DNA from: AP-15 sp963732095
GTDB taxonomy: Bacteria > Pseudomonadota > Alphaproteobacteria > ATCC43930 > CGMCC-115725
NCBI GenBank assembly: GCA_963732095.1
Contig: CAVSZA010000003.1
Coordinates: forward strand, 15,779-79,778
Direction: 5' to 3'
Length of the DNA: 64,000 bases
Shown piece by piece: positions 27,183 to 36,514 of this stretch; positions within the stretch are counted from its first letter, which is position 1, and each line of letters begins with the position of its first letter. The notes beneath the pieces were generated by a model. It saw only the letters and a list, made by a program, of their open reading frames with translations. It was not told where the DNA came from and did not search any database. The position numbers and the translations under genes are program-made.

Positions 27183-28286
27183 ATGAGCTTCGAGAGATTA
27201 ACGCTGAAGAGCGTGCGCGCCCGCCCGGTCGTGCTCAAGCTCAATCGCCCCGTCGTGGCGCGCATTGCGACGTTCGCCGAGTGGCCCTTGATCTTGATCG
27301 ATCTCTATACGGAAGAAGGCGTGATCGGACATGCGTACCTCGAGCCGTACATCCGTAAGTCGATGGGCTATCTGATCCCCGCCCTTCACGATCTCGGCGA
27401 GATGCTCAAGGGCCGCCGGCTTGCGCCTGTCGAAATTTACGAAGCGGGCCGCAAATCGCTTCATTTCGTTGGTTACGAGGGCATGTCGATGATCGCGGTC
27501 GCCGGCGTCGACATGGCAGCCTGGGACGCATTGGCAAGGGCGGCTGGCGTACCGCTCTGCGTGCTGCTCGGGGGCAGCGTCGGCGCGGTACCGGCCTACA
27601 ACAGCAATGGTCTTTGGCTGAGATCCCCGACGGAAGTCGCAAGCGAGGCCGTAGAGTTACGCGAGGAAGGCGGCTTTCAGGGGTTGAAGCTGCGTCTTGG
27701 CCGCGAGCGTGTCGGCGATGACCTCGCGACGATCGAGGCTGTCCGTGAAGCAGTCGGAAGCGAAATGAAGCTCATGATAGATTTCAACCAGGGACTTCAT
27801 CTCGGTGAGGCGCTGGAACGATGCCACGCGATCGATGACCTCGGCCTCGCTTGGATCGAGGAGCCTATCGTCTACGACAACCTCGAGGGCTACGCGCGGC
27901 TGACCGCCGATCTAAAGACGCCTCTTCAGATCGGCGAGAATTTCTACGGTCCGCGGGCGCTCTATACCGCCTTGCAGATGAAGGCCTGCGATTACGTCAT
28001 GCCGGATTTCATGCGGATCGGTGGGGTGACCGGCTGGCAACGGGCGGCCGCTATCGCCGCGGCAGCAGGCATTCCCATCTCCACCCATCTCTATCCCGAG
28101 ATGGCCGCACACGTCATGCGGGTCAGCGAAACGGCGCACTGGCTGGAGTGGCAAGATTGGGCGAATCCGATCCTGCAGCAGCCCTATGCGGTCAAGGATG
28201 GCAAGCTGCATATACCTGACGTGCCGGGCATCGGGCTGGAATGGGACGAGAAGGCAGTCGCCGCTCACCTGGCCGACAACTTTTAA
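27183..28286 (+). CDS. Mandelate racemase/muconate lactonizing enzyme family protein (enolase superfamily)
   Basis: 367-residue enolase-superfamily enzyme from MSFERLTLKS. The catalytic set falls in exact register with mandelate racemase, shifted by +5: K169 (MR K164), R171 (MR K166), metal ligands D200, E226 and E252, H302 (MR H297) and E322 (MR E317). Only the second lysine is changed, to Arg. H302 may still abstract an alpha-proton, which would favour a one-sided reaction such as dehydration or epimerisation of a hydroxy-acid. The start was chosen by domain onset; an upstream ATG at 27129 adds unsupported residues. Divergent neighbours do not reveal the substrate. Confidence 0.92.
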   Translation: MSFERLTLKSVRARPVVLKLNRPVVARIATFAEWPLILIDLYTEEGVIGHAYLEPYIRKSMGYLIPALHDLGEMLKGRRLAPVEIYEAGRKSLHFVGYEGMSMIAVAGVDMAAWDALARAAGVPLCVLLGGSVGAVPAYNSNGLWLRSPTEVASEAVELREEGGFQGLKLRLGRERVGDDLATIEAVREAVGSEMKLMIDFNQGLHLGEALERCHAIDDLGLAWIEEPIVYDNLEGYARLTADLKTPLQIGENFYGPRALYTALQMKACDYVMPDFMRIGGVTGWQRAAAIAAAAGIPISTHLYPEMAAHVMRVSETAHWLEWQDWANPILQQPYAVKDGKLHIPDVPGIGLEWDEKAVAAHLADNF

Positions 28287-28597
28287 GCGCCCTATCTTTC
28301 TCGCCGTCACGGGCGCGATTGCAACCACGGTGGTGTGCAGCGAAATGAGGGAGCGCCCTCTAGCAAAAAGCGAGATCATTGCGTATTTGAGAGTCCGCCA
28401 TCGTCGTGCCGAAGTTGGTCGAGGCGACGATCGTTGGCGATTGTCAAATCTCCAGGCGGACCCCAAAGTTCGACCTGCGCGACCGCCGCCACGAACCGCC
28501 GCTAGCGTCGTGATCCTGCCCAATACCCTGATTAACCTTCGACGGAATTTGCCCCAACCCAGACCGTCAAGCAGACCTCGTACTTCCGGGCGATCGG
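28287..28597. other. Intergenic, no gene seen
   Basis: About 310 bases between two converging genes. No hairpin with T-tract, RNA gene or protein-like frame was recognised. Confidence 0.35.
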
Positions 28598-29392
28598 TCA
28601 CTCGTAGAAATCGGGAGAATGCTTCAGGCTGTCGAAAGTGGGCAAATCGTGATTGATCCAGAGTGCCGCCTTCTTCTCGGCGACAATCCTGGCGAGCCGA
28701 GCATGCGAGCTATGTGTCTGCTCCGCGTCGGTATTCATCGACGGCACGCGATCGTTATCACAGTTGTCCTTGAAATGCGCGGCGTCGCCGGTCAATAGAA
28801 CCCAGCCGGTCTTGTCTAGGTGGACCAAAAACGACTGATGGCCCGGCGTATGCCCCGGAGTGGCAAGGAGCGTTGCGCTACCGTCACCGAACACATCGAA
28901 GTCACCGGTCAGCAGCTTCATCGGCCGGTCCTTCTTGAACGGTGCCGGTTTGCCGTCGGCAAAGGCCCAGTCGACCTCAGCCTTCTGGATCAGCAGCGTG
29001 GAATCCGGAAATAGGTCGACATTCCCTACATGGTCGCCGTGCGTATGGGAGATGGCGACAAGAGCGATGTCCGACGGCTTAAGGTTGAGCTCGCCAAGCT
29101 GGGATATCAGCTTCTTCGCGCGCGTCGCATGGCCAACTGGTGTGTCGACCGGTTGGTCGGCGACCGCATCCGGATAGCCGGTGTCCCACAGTAGCCATTG
29201 CTCGCGGTGCTTGATGAGGACGCATGTGTCGGACAACTCGATCGGCTTGCCGACGTTAACACCCGGCGACCAACGCGCCTGATCCTTTGCCGAATTGTGA
29301 CCGCAGTCCATGAGATAAAGTCGATCGGCCGTTTGTGCCGCGGCCGGCGTGACGATGGCGAGCAATATCGCGGTGAAAATTAGCCTTCCCAT
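28598..29392 (-). CDS. Secreted metallo-beta-lactamase-fold hydrolase (N-acyl homoserine lactonase-like)
   Basis: 264 residues. A signal peptide (MGRLIFTAILLAIVTPAAAQ) directs export. The MBL zinc motif is H116-T-H118-G-D120-H121, followed by PGHTPGHQSF, the bridging Asp in LLTGDAAHF and the last His in WINHDLPTF. The fold, DTGYPD and the order of motifs match the AHL-lactonase group (AttM/AiiA-like), which open acyl-homoserine lactone rings; periplasmic members of this group also hydrolyse other lactones. Quorum quenching is therefore possible but not shown. The ATG at 29390-29392 was chosen because it opens the signal peptide. Confidence 0.88.
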   Translation of the reverse strand: MGRLIFTAILLAIVTPAAAQTADRLYLMDCGHNSAKDQARWSPGVNVGKPIELSDTCVLIKHREQWLLWDTGYPDAVADQPVDTPVGHATRAKKLISQLGELNLKPSDIALVAISHTHGDHVGNVDLFPDSTLLIQKAEVDWAFADGKPAPFKKDRPMKLLTGDFDVFGDGSATLLATPGHTPGHQSFLVHLDKTGWVLLTGDAAHFKDNCDNDRVPSMNTDAEQTHSSHARLARIVAEKKAALWINHDLPTFDSLKHSPDFYE

Positions 29393-29687
29393 CGCGTCCT
29401 CTATCGCTAGCGCCCGAGATAGACCGGCGCGCGGTGCTCTTGTAGCGAGCCGATTGGTCAACCGCAACGCACTCACCGAGTTCCTCGGCCAGGCGCAGGC
29501 ATCCGGCATTTTGGGTCACGGCGGCCACGGCGGATGATGGAGCAATCGGTCTGGGGGTGATCTGATGTTGAGTCAATTGGCCTCGGTGTGCCGCTTGGCG
29601 GGGAAATCCACCGGAGAGCGCGGGATGCGCTGGAGGAGTTCCTGAATCTATGCTCTGCCACTATCCCGCCTCCGCTGCGCCGCCGCT

Positions 29688-29852
29688 ATGTTTCTAGAGC
29701 TGCAACCCATAGCCGAAGGGGTGCTCCGCATCGGGCGGCTTACCGGCGCGGTGCATGCCGAAAAGCAGCAGGAGCTCGTTGAAAAGTGCATCTCGATGCA
29801 GGCCCCAGCCGGCCTCGTTTGGGCGCTCGGCGCCGTCAACCACCGGCTTTGA
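29688..29852 (+). CDS. Possible small protein (54 aa)
   Basis: ATG at 29688 opens MFLELQPIAEGVLRIGRLTG, continuing AVHAEKQQELVEKCISMQAP to VNHRL and TGA. It looks protein-like but no family is recognised and no strong ribosome-binding site is seen. Confidence 0.3.
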   Translation: MFLELQPIAEGVLRIGRLTGAVHAEKQQELVEKCISMQAPAGLVWALGAVNHRL

Positions 29853-30018
29853 TCACCATATGCTCGCGCTGAAGGCGATTTACCCTTGCCCAAACTGCTC
29901 AAAAGCGCGATCCTGGCCACGAAGCCGACGGGGAATCGCACGAATATCGGCCAAGCTCAACCCTCTCGTGGAGGGGACATCACTATGGTGGGGCAGACAA
30001 TCAGAGAAAGGGAACGTC

Positions 30019-30483
30019 ATGGCGAAGCAGAGAGTAACGAAGAGCCTGGCAGCGGCAACGATCATGAGCTTTTTTGCAGTTCACGCTGCGACAGCACAAC
30101 AGACGCCGAGCCTGCCGCTGCCCGTGGGGTCAACGGCGCATTTTGTTTATTTTGACACTGGCGCGTACGCGTTAACGCCTGAAGACCAAGACCATATACG
30201 CGACGTGGCCGGGATGATGCAAAGCACCCCAGCCTTCGTCGCCACGATCATTGGCAAGGCAAATTCGGTCGGCTCTGCGGAGTTAAATGAGCACCTATCC
30301 CAACGCCGCGCCGAAGCGGTATTCGAAGCTCTCGTTTACACCCACAAGGTACCGGAGAACCGGGTTCGTTTGCACTGGACCGGCGAGCGCCTGCCGTACA
30401 TATCCGCTGCCGATGAACAGGCCGCGGCACAGAACAGAATGGTTGCGATCATCGTAAACAATGATCCGTCGCGCTGTCAGTAG
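30019..30483 (+). CDS. OmpA-like domain periplasmic protein
   Basis: 154 residues. A signal peptide (MAKQRVTKSLAAATIMSFFA...ATAQ) precedes one OmpA/MotB domain: FVYFDTGAYALTPEDQDHIR opens it, TIIGKANSVGSAELNEHLSQ, RRAEAVFEALV and the C-terminal NRMVAIIV follow. Such domains bind peptidoglycan non-covalently. There is no beta-barrel, so it is a soluble or lipid-tethered periplasmic protein. A GGGAACG stretch precedes the ATG. Confidence 0.88.
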   Translation: MAKQRVTKSLAAATIMSFFAVHAATAQQTPSLPLPVGSTAHFVYFDTGAYALTPEDQDHIRDVAGMMQSTPAFVATIIGKANSVGSAELNEHLSQRRAEAVFEALVYTHKVPENRVRLHWTGERLPYISAADEQAAAQNRMVAIIVNNDPSRCQ

Positions 30484-30628
30484 GGTTATGGAGTTTACTC
30501 GGCTAGCGGTCGGCTTACCCCTCTCGCGGCCGTGGACCCACTCATCCGGCCCGGGCTAGTGAGCGCTGTTGTGGCAGATCGTCCTTCCACCCAGATCGGC
30601 CGGGCTCCACCTTAAGGGGAAATTTGCC

Positions 30629-30892
30629 ATGCACATCATCTGGACGATCATCATTGGGTTCATCGCAGGTGTGATCGCGAAGTTCGTCACGCCCGGCGAT
30701 AACGAACCGTCCGGGTTCGTCCTCACCACAATTCTCGGGATAGTAGGAGCTTTTTTGGCCACTTATCTGGGCCAAGCGATAGGCTGGTATCGCGCGGACG
30801 AAGGCGCTGGCTTGATTGGAGCAGTGGTCGGAGCGGTAATTATCTTGGTGATCTGGGGATTTATTGCCGGCCGCCGCCGCTCGTCTCCTTAA
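30629..30892 (+). CDS. GlsB/YeaQ/YmgE family stress-response membrane protein
   Basis: 87 residues with three hydrophobic helices: MHIIWTIIIGFIAGVIAKFV, GFVLTTILGIVGAFLATYLG and LIGAVVGAVIILVIWGFIAG. It has the family layout (G-x-A-G near the start, PSGFVLTTILGIVGA), formerly called transglycosylase-associated protein. Located in the inner membrane, role in stress unclear. Preceded by AAGGGGAAATTTGCC. Confidence 0.92.
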   Translation: MHIIWTIIIGFIAGVIAKFVTPGDNEPSGFVLTTILGIVGAFLATYLGQAIGWYRADEGAGLIGAVVGAVIILVIWGFIAGRRRSSP

Positions 30893-31213
30893 CGAAACCA
30901 TCTCCGCCGTGGAGATTTCGTCTTGATCTCCCCGCGGGTCTCGATAATCGCCGCCTTACGAACGCGGAAAGTCCGTTTCCGTCGGGAGCCAGCCGTGCGG
31001 CGTGTATTTATCGACCGCGTCGAGGAGTTCGCGGGACAGCCTTCTTCGCTTCGGCCTATGGCCTAATGTGGGAGCTGGACCCCGGCGCCTTCGTCAATGT
31101 CGTCACCCAATTGGGCGGCCCGGAGGACCATGGTAGGCAAAGGATGGATTGCGAACCTCGGAGGCTCTGCTATGCGTACAGCGTTTGGACGGAACGACGC
31201 GGATCATCCTCCA
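30893..31213. other. Intergenic region with weak hairpin
   Basis: About 320 bases without a supported gene. A short hairpin, ATCTCC-GCCGT-GGAGAT at 30900-30916, follows the YmgE-like gene and precedes TTCGTCTT; it may be a weak terminator. Confidence 0.35.
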
Positions 31214-31744
31214 ATGCGTGAATTTTGGCTCTTCGCCATGATCTGGGCGGTCTGTTCACCAGCGCAGGGGGCATCGTTGGACTCGCCTATCGCTCCTGCC
31301 GCCCAAGGGCAGCTTCAATGCTATACGCCAGATGTGGCCCGAAGGACTTGTCGATCGCTCGCCGCCTATAAAAGCAAAGCGAATGGTGCGATCGACAATA
31401 TCGCGATCGTGCTGTTTTCGCAGAGCCCATCAATCAGCATGACGACCGTCTCTCCCGTCGTGATCAAAGCAAATCAAGTGTGCGGATTGATTCGCCCACG
31501 GGATATCGATGCTGCGAGGTTCGCTTTAGGTGATCGTCCTGCCGACCCGGCCCAAACGGCGACGCTCCGGCAACAGATGCAATCCGCCATGAAGGGCTTT
31601 TTTAGCCATGAAATATGCTCGACCTACGTCCCCGCTGACGGATCGCTCCTCGCCAAGGTGCCCGTTGACGGGGCTTCGCAGCCGACCATGAATCAAAAAG
31701 TGATCTGGGTCTCGCCGACTGATGGCTACAAGGTCAGTCCCTAG
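31214..31744 (+). CDS. Secreted hypothetical protein
   Basis: 176 residues from MREFWLFAMIWAVCSPAQGA, a plausible signal peptide. The mature part has four or five cysteines (LQCYTPDVARRTC, QVCGLIRP, HEICSTY), suggesting disulphides in the periplasm. It ends MNQKVIWVSPTDGYKVSP. The family is not known to me, although similar cysteine-containing exported proteins occur in alphaproteobacteria. A longer in-frame start at 31097 lacks a credible signal. Confidence 0.7.
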   Translation: MREFWLFAMIWAVCSPAQGASLDSPIAPAAQGQLQCYTPDVARRTCRSLAAYKSKANGAIDNIAIVLFSQSPSISMTTVSPVVIKANQVCGLIRPRDIDAARFALGDRPADPAQTATLRQQMQSAMKGFFSHEICSTYVPADGSLLAKVPVDGASQPTMNQKVIWVSPTDGYKVSP

Positions 31745-31949
31745 CATCGCCATTGGAGGCAGGTGGTTGTGCGGCTGAAGGTCCATTTTGGGTGGTGAGC
31801 GGACATCTGCGCGTGGTGCGAAAATCGAGAAATACACGTCGGTCGAATCGGTCTCAAAGACATCGCACAGCTCGACAACTACAAGGCCTTTGGTTTGCGA
31901 CCTTCGACTAGGAGGCGCCGCCGCTGAACAAGCTATCGGTCCCGCCGAC

Positions 31950-32070
31950 CCGGTTGGCCAGGCCTAAACCAGGGCAAAAACCACACCCGCCGATTTATGT
32001 CGGCGGCGCCTTCCCGTATGGCGTGCGGCGCGCGATCCGCTACGGCGACGGATGGATTCCGACAGCCCAT
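31950..32070 (+). pseudogene. LLM-class oxidoreductase internal fragment
   Basis: Reads ARPKPGQKPHPPIYVGGAFP then YGVRRAIRYGDGWIPTA, matching the central block WPKPVQTPHPPIIVGGAF of the LLM gene at 49.1 kb. Neither start nor end of a gene is present. Confidence 0.78.
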
Positions 32071-32142
32071 CGCCCGTCTCGCAGCGCGGGCAGCGCCAGA
32101 TTTCGGCTATGACAAAACCGCGCTCTAGGACAACCATTGCTG

Positions 32143-33014
32143 TCATTCTCTTCGCGGCTCTACGTACATGTGCTGCGCAGCCCGACGATGCGGGAACAAC
32201 AAAGTGATCTGGGCGCGGATGATCCATTGCGCAATACCGGTCGGGCTCTTGAGCGCGTCGTACGCGCCGAGCTGGAAACTTACATCCTGCCCGCCGATCT
32301 TCGTCACTTTGCCGACGTCGATCCCGACTGGCAGAGTAGCGCCTGGCGCTGGGTGGCCGACCAGTCATAAGTAATGGTGGGGTCAGTCTGTATGTACCAG
32401 CCGCTCTCGAAATTGTAGCTGAGGTCGACCTCCGTCGAGGTCTGGTTCACAGCGGTGCGAGGCGCGCCGGCAAAAGACCAGAGCTGGGTCACGAGAATCC
32501 CGGCGAACCACGGGCCTTCGCTATCGCTATAGACCAGCGCGCCGGTCGGTCCAGCCGACCACTTGCCGGTTCCCAGCTCATTGTTGGTGACGGTCGGAAA
32601 CTCGAAGGCCGGTCCGGCACCCCAGATCAATCCCGTGCTGCGGGCCGGCGTGAGAAAGAAGGAAGGCTGAACATCGCCGAGGCCGAAACGCCGTTGCGGA
32701 TCGGGCGAAAATGGCACCGGCAGCAGCGACCGCATTATCAGGTTCCAATCAGCATCGAGCGGCAGGGGAAGCTGCGGCTGGATGGTCAGTTGCTCGCCGA
32801 CATCGTGATGTGGCCCGATGCCGAATCCGGTCACCGCCGCGAGCGGTAGGTTGATGGTTTGGGCGAACGGGTTCTCCCTGTCCCTCGCCAGCTGCTGCGC
32901 TGTCGGGCCTCCTGTTTCTTGTGCCGCGGCGCTCGCAACAACCACCGAGCCCGTCACGATACCGAGCAGCGCCAGGCGACGGGCGTCGCTCCTCCTAGTG
33001 AAGATGCGTTTCAA
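32143..33014 (-). pseudogene. Outer-membrane transporter-like protein, frameshifted near the C-terminus
   Basis: A signal peptide follows MKRIFTRRSDARRLALLGIV. The mature part (LPLAAVTGFGIGPHHDVGEQ, PFSPDPQRRFGLGDVQPSFF, PTGALVYSDSEGPWFAGILV, LSYNFESGWYIQTDPTITYD) resembles the outer-membrane proteins often annotated as neuromedin U or MetA-pathway phenol-degradation transporters. At WSATQRQAL, one base is missing near 32343. The next frame gives LPVGIDVGKVTKIGGQDVSF, QLGAYDALKSPTGIAQWIIR and a TGA at 32143-32145, the expected ending. As written the protein stops at 32304. Possibly a sequencing error. Confidence 0.75.
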
Positions 33015-33168
33015 TCCCAGTTCCGCGCAAAGCGCCTCCCTGCCCGATATCTGGGTTCTTTTACCTCATTGCCGCCTTGACGCGCAGACCGTTGCCCCCC
33101 GATAAGCCCTGGGGCGGCGTCTACTCGTCGCCCTTTTTGGTGGCAAGCAACTCCCGCGCGGCGCCGTT

Positions 33169-33246
33169 AACCTCAAGACGGCGAAGGAACTCGGTCTGAC
33201 GATCCCGCCAGCGATCCTCGCCCGCGCGGACGAGGTCATCGAGTAA
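33169..33246 (+). pseudogene. 3' end of an ABC substrate-binding protein (DUF534/ABC_sub_bind type)
   Basis: NLKTAKELGLTIPPAILARA then DEVIE and TAA is the standard C-terminus of this binding-protein family. Only these 25 codons are present. The N-terminal part of another such gene lies at 40.5 kb. Confidence 0.75.
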
Positions 33247-33321
33247 GACAGGCGGATGGCCGCTTCGGGTCGAATTCGCCCCCACGATCGCAATCACGCC
33301 GATGGCCGCTTTCGTTCCGCG

Positions 33322-33435
33322 CGGCAGGTTGACGTCGGGACGGTGGTGAACCCGATCGGCCTCAAGTGCCAGATCCATGGCGGAGTCGTGCAGGGGCTGG
33401 GCCAGGCCCTGGTTTCGAGCCGTCTCGCCGGCTAG
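33322..33435 (+). pseudogene. Molybdopterin-binding (xanthine dehydrogenase/aldehyde oxidase) fragment
   Basis: RQVDVGTVVNPIGLKCQIHG then GVVQGLGQALVSSRLAG and TAG matches the conserved NP..L..Q..GG..QG.GQAL block of large-subunit molybdenum hydroxylases. It is flanked by unrelated sequence. The rest of 33247-33586 shows no gene. Confidence 0.72.
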
Positions 33436-33586
33436 CAGGACGATCCCGACGGCCGTCACCGCGTGGCAATTGCCGTGAGCTTGCAAGCTTACGGCGCACA
33501 GCTAGAGGTAAAATCGCATTCTCAAGAGCCGATCCGAGAAGCTGGAGGCCGCGCTGATTGTTTGGTTTATTGCACCGATACCTGAT

Positions 33587-34474
33587 CTATCCAGAGGTAT
33601 GTGCACGCACGAACGCGCCCCCGGCCTCGATCGCCCGGAGGCCCGCCTTCAGCTCGGGGTGAAACAGATGCCAGACGTGAACCATTTCTGGCCAGATCTC
33701 TAGGTCGATAGCTATGTCCGCGGCGCCGGCCACTTTGGCGAGGCGGATCGCATCGTCGAGCAGGGTTTCAGCGGCGCCGACCTGGATTAACAAGGGTGCA
33801 AGACCGGCCAAATCCGCATAGATCGGTGCCGCAAGCGGCGACCGCGGATCGGCTCCGTTCAAGTAGAGGCGCGCCATCTCAGAAACGCCGTCCCTCTGAA
33901 CCATCGGATCGACCGCCGCTTTGCTGGTCATCGTCTCGCCGGTCATTTCCATGTCTACCCAAGGCGAGATGCACCAGCCGCAACCAGGTTGCGGCAATCC
34001 CGCCTCGCGGATCGCCACCATCGCAGCCACGACGAGCCCGCCGCCGGCGCTGTCGCCGGCGATTGCGATGCGGCCCGATTTGAGGCCGCGAGCAAGGAGG
34101 TAGCGATAGCCGGCGACGGCGTCCTCGACCGCTGCAGGGAACGGGTCCTCGGGCGCAAGCCGGTAATCGAGCGCCAACGCCCAGCATCCGGCAGCGCGGC
34201 CAACTTCCGCGACGAGATGCCTGTGGCTATCGAGCGAACCGATCACGTATCCGCCGCCGTGTAGATAGAGGAGCGCGGCATCGCTGCCATCCTCTGGGGT
34301 CGATGTCCACTCGGCGCGCACGCCGTTTGCCGTAACCGGCTCGACCGTAACATCGGATGCTACGCCGTATTCGAGACTTCGCGCATCGAAGTCTCGCCGG
34401 CGCTGCCGATAATCGTCGGAACGCGGCCGGCTGGCCAGTTTCGCTCGTAGTGAAACGATTTCCGCATCGGCCAT
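33587..34474 (-). CDS. Alpha/beta hydrolase, HSL/acetyl-esterase family
   Basis: 295-residue carboxylesterase of the hormone-sensitive-lipase family. The oxyanion motif HGGGYVIG (about 72-79), nucleophile S142 in GDSAGGG, acid-site region VGAAETLLDDA and a late His in MVHVWHLFHPEL are present. The start MADAEIVSLR was chosen because an AGGAGAAACC-like site precedes it and upstream sequence is unrelated. It shares orientation with the downstream LLM and hydrolase genes and lies only 43 bases from the LLM stop, suggesting one catabolic operon. Confidence 0.9.
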   Translation of the reverse strand: MADAEIVSLRAKLASRPRSDDYRQRRRDFDARSLEYGVASDVTVEPVTANGVRAEWTSTPEDGSDAALLYLHGGGYVIGSLDSHRHLVAEVGRAAGCWALALDYRLAPEDPFPAAVEDAVAGYRYLLARGLKSGRIAIAGDSAGGGLVVAAMVAIREAGLPQPGCGWCISPWVDMEMTGETMTSKAAVDPMVQRDGVSEMARLYLNGADPRSPLAAPIYADLAGLAPLLIQVGAAETLLDDAIRLAKVAGAADIAIDLEIWPEMVHVWHLFHPELKAGLRAIEAGGAFVRAHTSG

Positions 34475-34517
34475 CGGTTTCTCCTGCCCAGGTGATATCG
34501 GCACGCACGGAGCGGCA

Positions 34518-35720
34518 CTATCGTGCGGCAACCGCAGCAGTCTTATTTGACTCCGGGCTAAGCTCGCGCAGCCGCGGCAGCACTTCCTTCGCGAACAAGG
34601 TGATGTTGGCGACCGTGTCGGCATGGTCGAGGAAGCCGCCTTGGCCGAACATCAAGAGATTGCCGAAGCCGCCGACACTGTCGCTGAGCGCCTTGATCTG
34701 GTTGTACACGTCATCCGGCGTACCGGCGAAGCAGGTACCGCTCTCGAGCAACTGCTCGATCGTCGCGGTCCTCTGGTCGACCGGGTTGCCGTTGCGGTCC
34801 CGAACAAAGCCGCCGCGCTTTCCGCCGGATTTGAGCATCGCGATGTTGGCGGCGAGCGAGTTGTAGCCCGGCGGGTTTGTGAATGCCTCGGCCACGACCA
34901 CCGAAGTCCGAACATAGTCGGCCGCGAGATTGGCGCGGCGCAGCCCCTCCTCGCGCGTGGTCCGAGGCCGACCACCGCAGCATAGGCGAAGCGGTCGGGC
35001 CCGGCGGTCCAACCGAGCTCCTGCGCGCGCTTGCGATAGGCGTCGAACATCGGGCCGGCGGCTGACAGCGATAGCAGGGTGCCGACGACATGGCCGCGTT
35101 CGGCCGCCATCCGGCCGGTTCTCGGGGCTGAGGCCGGTCATCCACACAGGCGGCGTCGGCTGCTGATACGGCCGCGGCCAGATGTTGACGTTGCGGTAAT
35201 GGAAGAACTCGCCCTCCCAACTGAAAGGGCCATCGGTTGTCGACATCGCCTTCAGGATCAGATCGTGTGCCTCCCAATAGCGGCGCATCAGATTGGCCGG
35301 GTTGCTGTTGGCCGGCGCAATCTCGTAGGGCGCACCCTTGACCAGCCCCATCTCCAGCCGGCCACCCGAGAGGACGTCGAGCCAAGCCATCTCCTCGGCA
35401 ACGCGCACCGGGTCCGGGCGGTTCGCGATCGGGTTGCCGAGCGACAACAGTCGCGCTCGCTTGGTCTCGCGCGCGATGACCGCCAGCGCCATCGGCACCG
35501 AGATCGTCAGGCACGTCGCCGTGCTGTGATGCTCGTTGACCATGATGTCGAGGCCGACCTCGTCGCACAGCCGGAATTCGTCGAGATAGCGGTTCAACAG
35601 GCGATGGCCGATCTCGGGGTCGTAATTGGCGTTCGGCAGCACGACCCGCAGCGAACCGCGCTTCAGCCCCTCTTCCCAGGCCGGGTGGTATGCCATCTCG
35701 GAGAAATACCAGACGCGCAT
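34518..35720 (-). pseudogene. LLM-class flavin-dependent oxidoreductase with two compensating frameshifts
   Basis: Luciferase-like monooxygenase starting MRVWYFSEMAYHPAWEEGLK. Typical segments are MVNEHHSTATCL, the LGNPIANRPDPVRVAEEMAW block and GPFSWEGEFFHYRNVNIWPR. After MTGLSPENR an extra base near 35110 shifts the frame. The other frame carries MAAERGHVVGTLLSLSAAGP and FDAYRKRAQELGWTAGPDRF, and a missing base near 34965 returns to the first frame at TREEGLRRANLAADY. About 48 codons are therefore misread. Either two assembly errors or a damaged gene; otherwise the sequence is full length. Confidence 0.82.
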
Positions 35721-35734
35721 GACCCTGTTCCTCG

Positions 35735-36514
35735 CTAGTCGTTGCGGCCGTCGACGAAAGCCGACAGGCGCTGGACGAATTCTTCCGGCTGTTCCCAATG
35801 CGGGAAGTGGCCCGCGTCGGGGATGACGTCGATGCGAGCGCCGGCTATCTCCTGACGCCAGCCCTCGCCGTAAAAAGGGGTGACGATGCCGTCCGCGGCG
35901 CCCCACAGCAGCAAGGTCGGACGGTCGATCCGGTGTAGCCAGCGCTTCAAGCGCGGATTGTGCATGTAGGGCTTCCAGCCGTAGAGCGCAAAGGCCTCGC
36001 GGCCGCGCACGATCGCCGCCAGCTCGCTGTCCGGCAGCGCGGTGTAATCGACATCGCCGTTCCTCGCGTCGGCCCAGGCAAGCCGCAGATATTCGGCCGG
36101 CGTCATCGCATGGATGTCGGCGATGTCGCGCTCGTCGCGGCCGCGCAATTTGATCCCGAGCGGGGCGGTCAGCACGAGGCGGGAGAAGCGGGCGCTCGAG
36201 CGCACCATCATCTCGGCCGCAATCCAGCCCCCGAGATCGGCGCCGACCAGCACCGCGCCGTCAAGGCCGAGTTCGGCCGCGAGATCGAGGTAGAGATAGG
36301 CGAGGTCGTCGACCGAGCCGCCGCCGTCGATCAGCGGCGAGTTGCCATAGCCGGGATGACAGGGCGCGATCACGCGATAGCGCCGCGAGAGCAGATCGAG
36401 CCACGGTCGCTCGGGCGCCAGCCCTTCGCCAGCGTGGAGAAACAGCAGCGGCCTACCCTGTCCGCGCTCGACCACTTCGAGGGGGGTGCCGGCGAGCGCA
36501 ATCGTCCGGGTCAT
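35735..36514 (-). CDS. Alpha/beta hydrolase with Asp at the nucleophile position
   Basis: 259 residues. The nucleophile elbow reads VLVGADLGGW, so D93 replaces the usual Ser, as in epoxide hydrolases and haloalkane dehalogenases. LFLHAGE gives the oxyanion region, LLLWGAADGIVTP the acid region and DAGHFPHWEQPEEF the catalytic His. Its ATG overlaps the LLM stop (ATGA), so the two are translated together. A flavin monooxygenase coupled to an Asp-type hydrolase could oxygenate and then open or dehalogenate a substrate. That pairing is inference. Confidence 0.88.
   Translation of the reverse strand: MTRTIALAGTPLEVVERGQGRPLLFLHAGEGLAPERPWLDLLSRRYRVIAPCHPGYGNSPLIDGGGSVDDLAYLYLDLAAELGLDGAVLVGADLGGWIAAEMMVRSSARFSRLVLTAPLGIKLRGRDERDIADIHAMTPAEYLRLAWADARNGDVDYTALPDSELAAIVRGREAFALYGWKPYMHNPRLKRWLHRIDRPTLLLWGAADGIVTPFYGEGWRQEIAGARIDVIPDAGHFPHWEQPEEFVQRLSAFVDGRND

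Noticed and set aside
27912..28601. A 229-residue minus-strand frame over the end of the racemase-like gene
   Set aside because: It is antisense to a clearly real gene and shows no family features.
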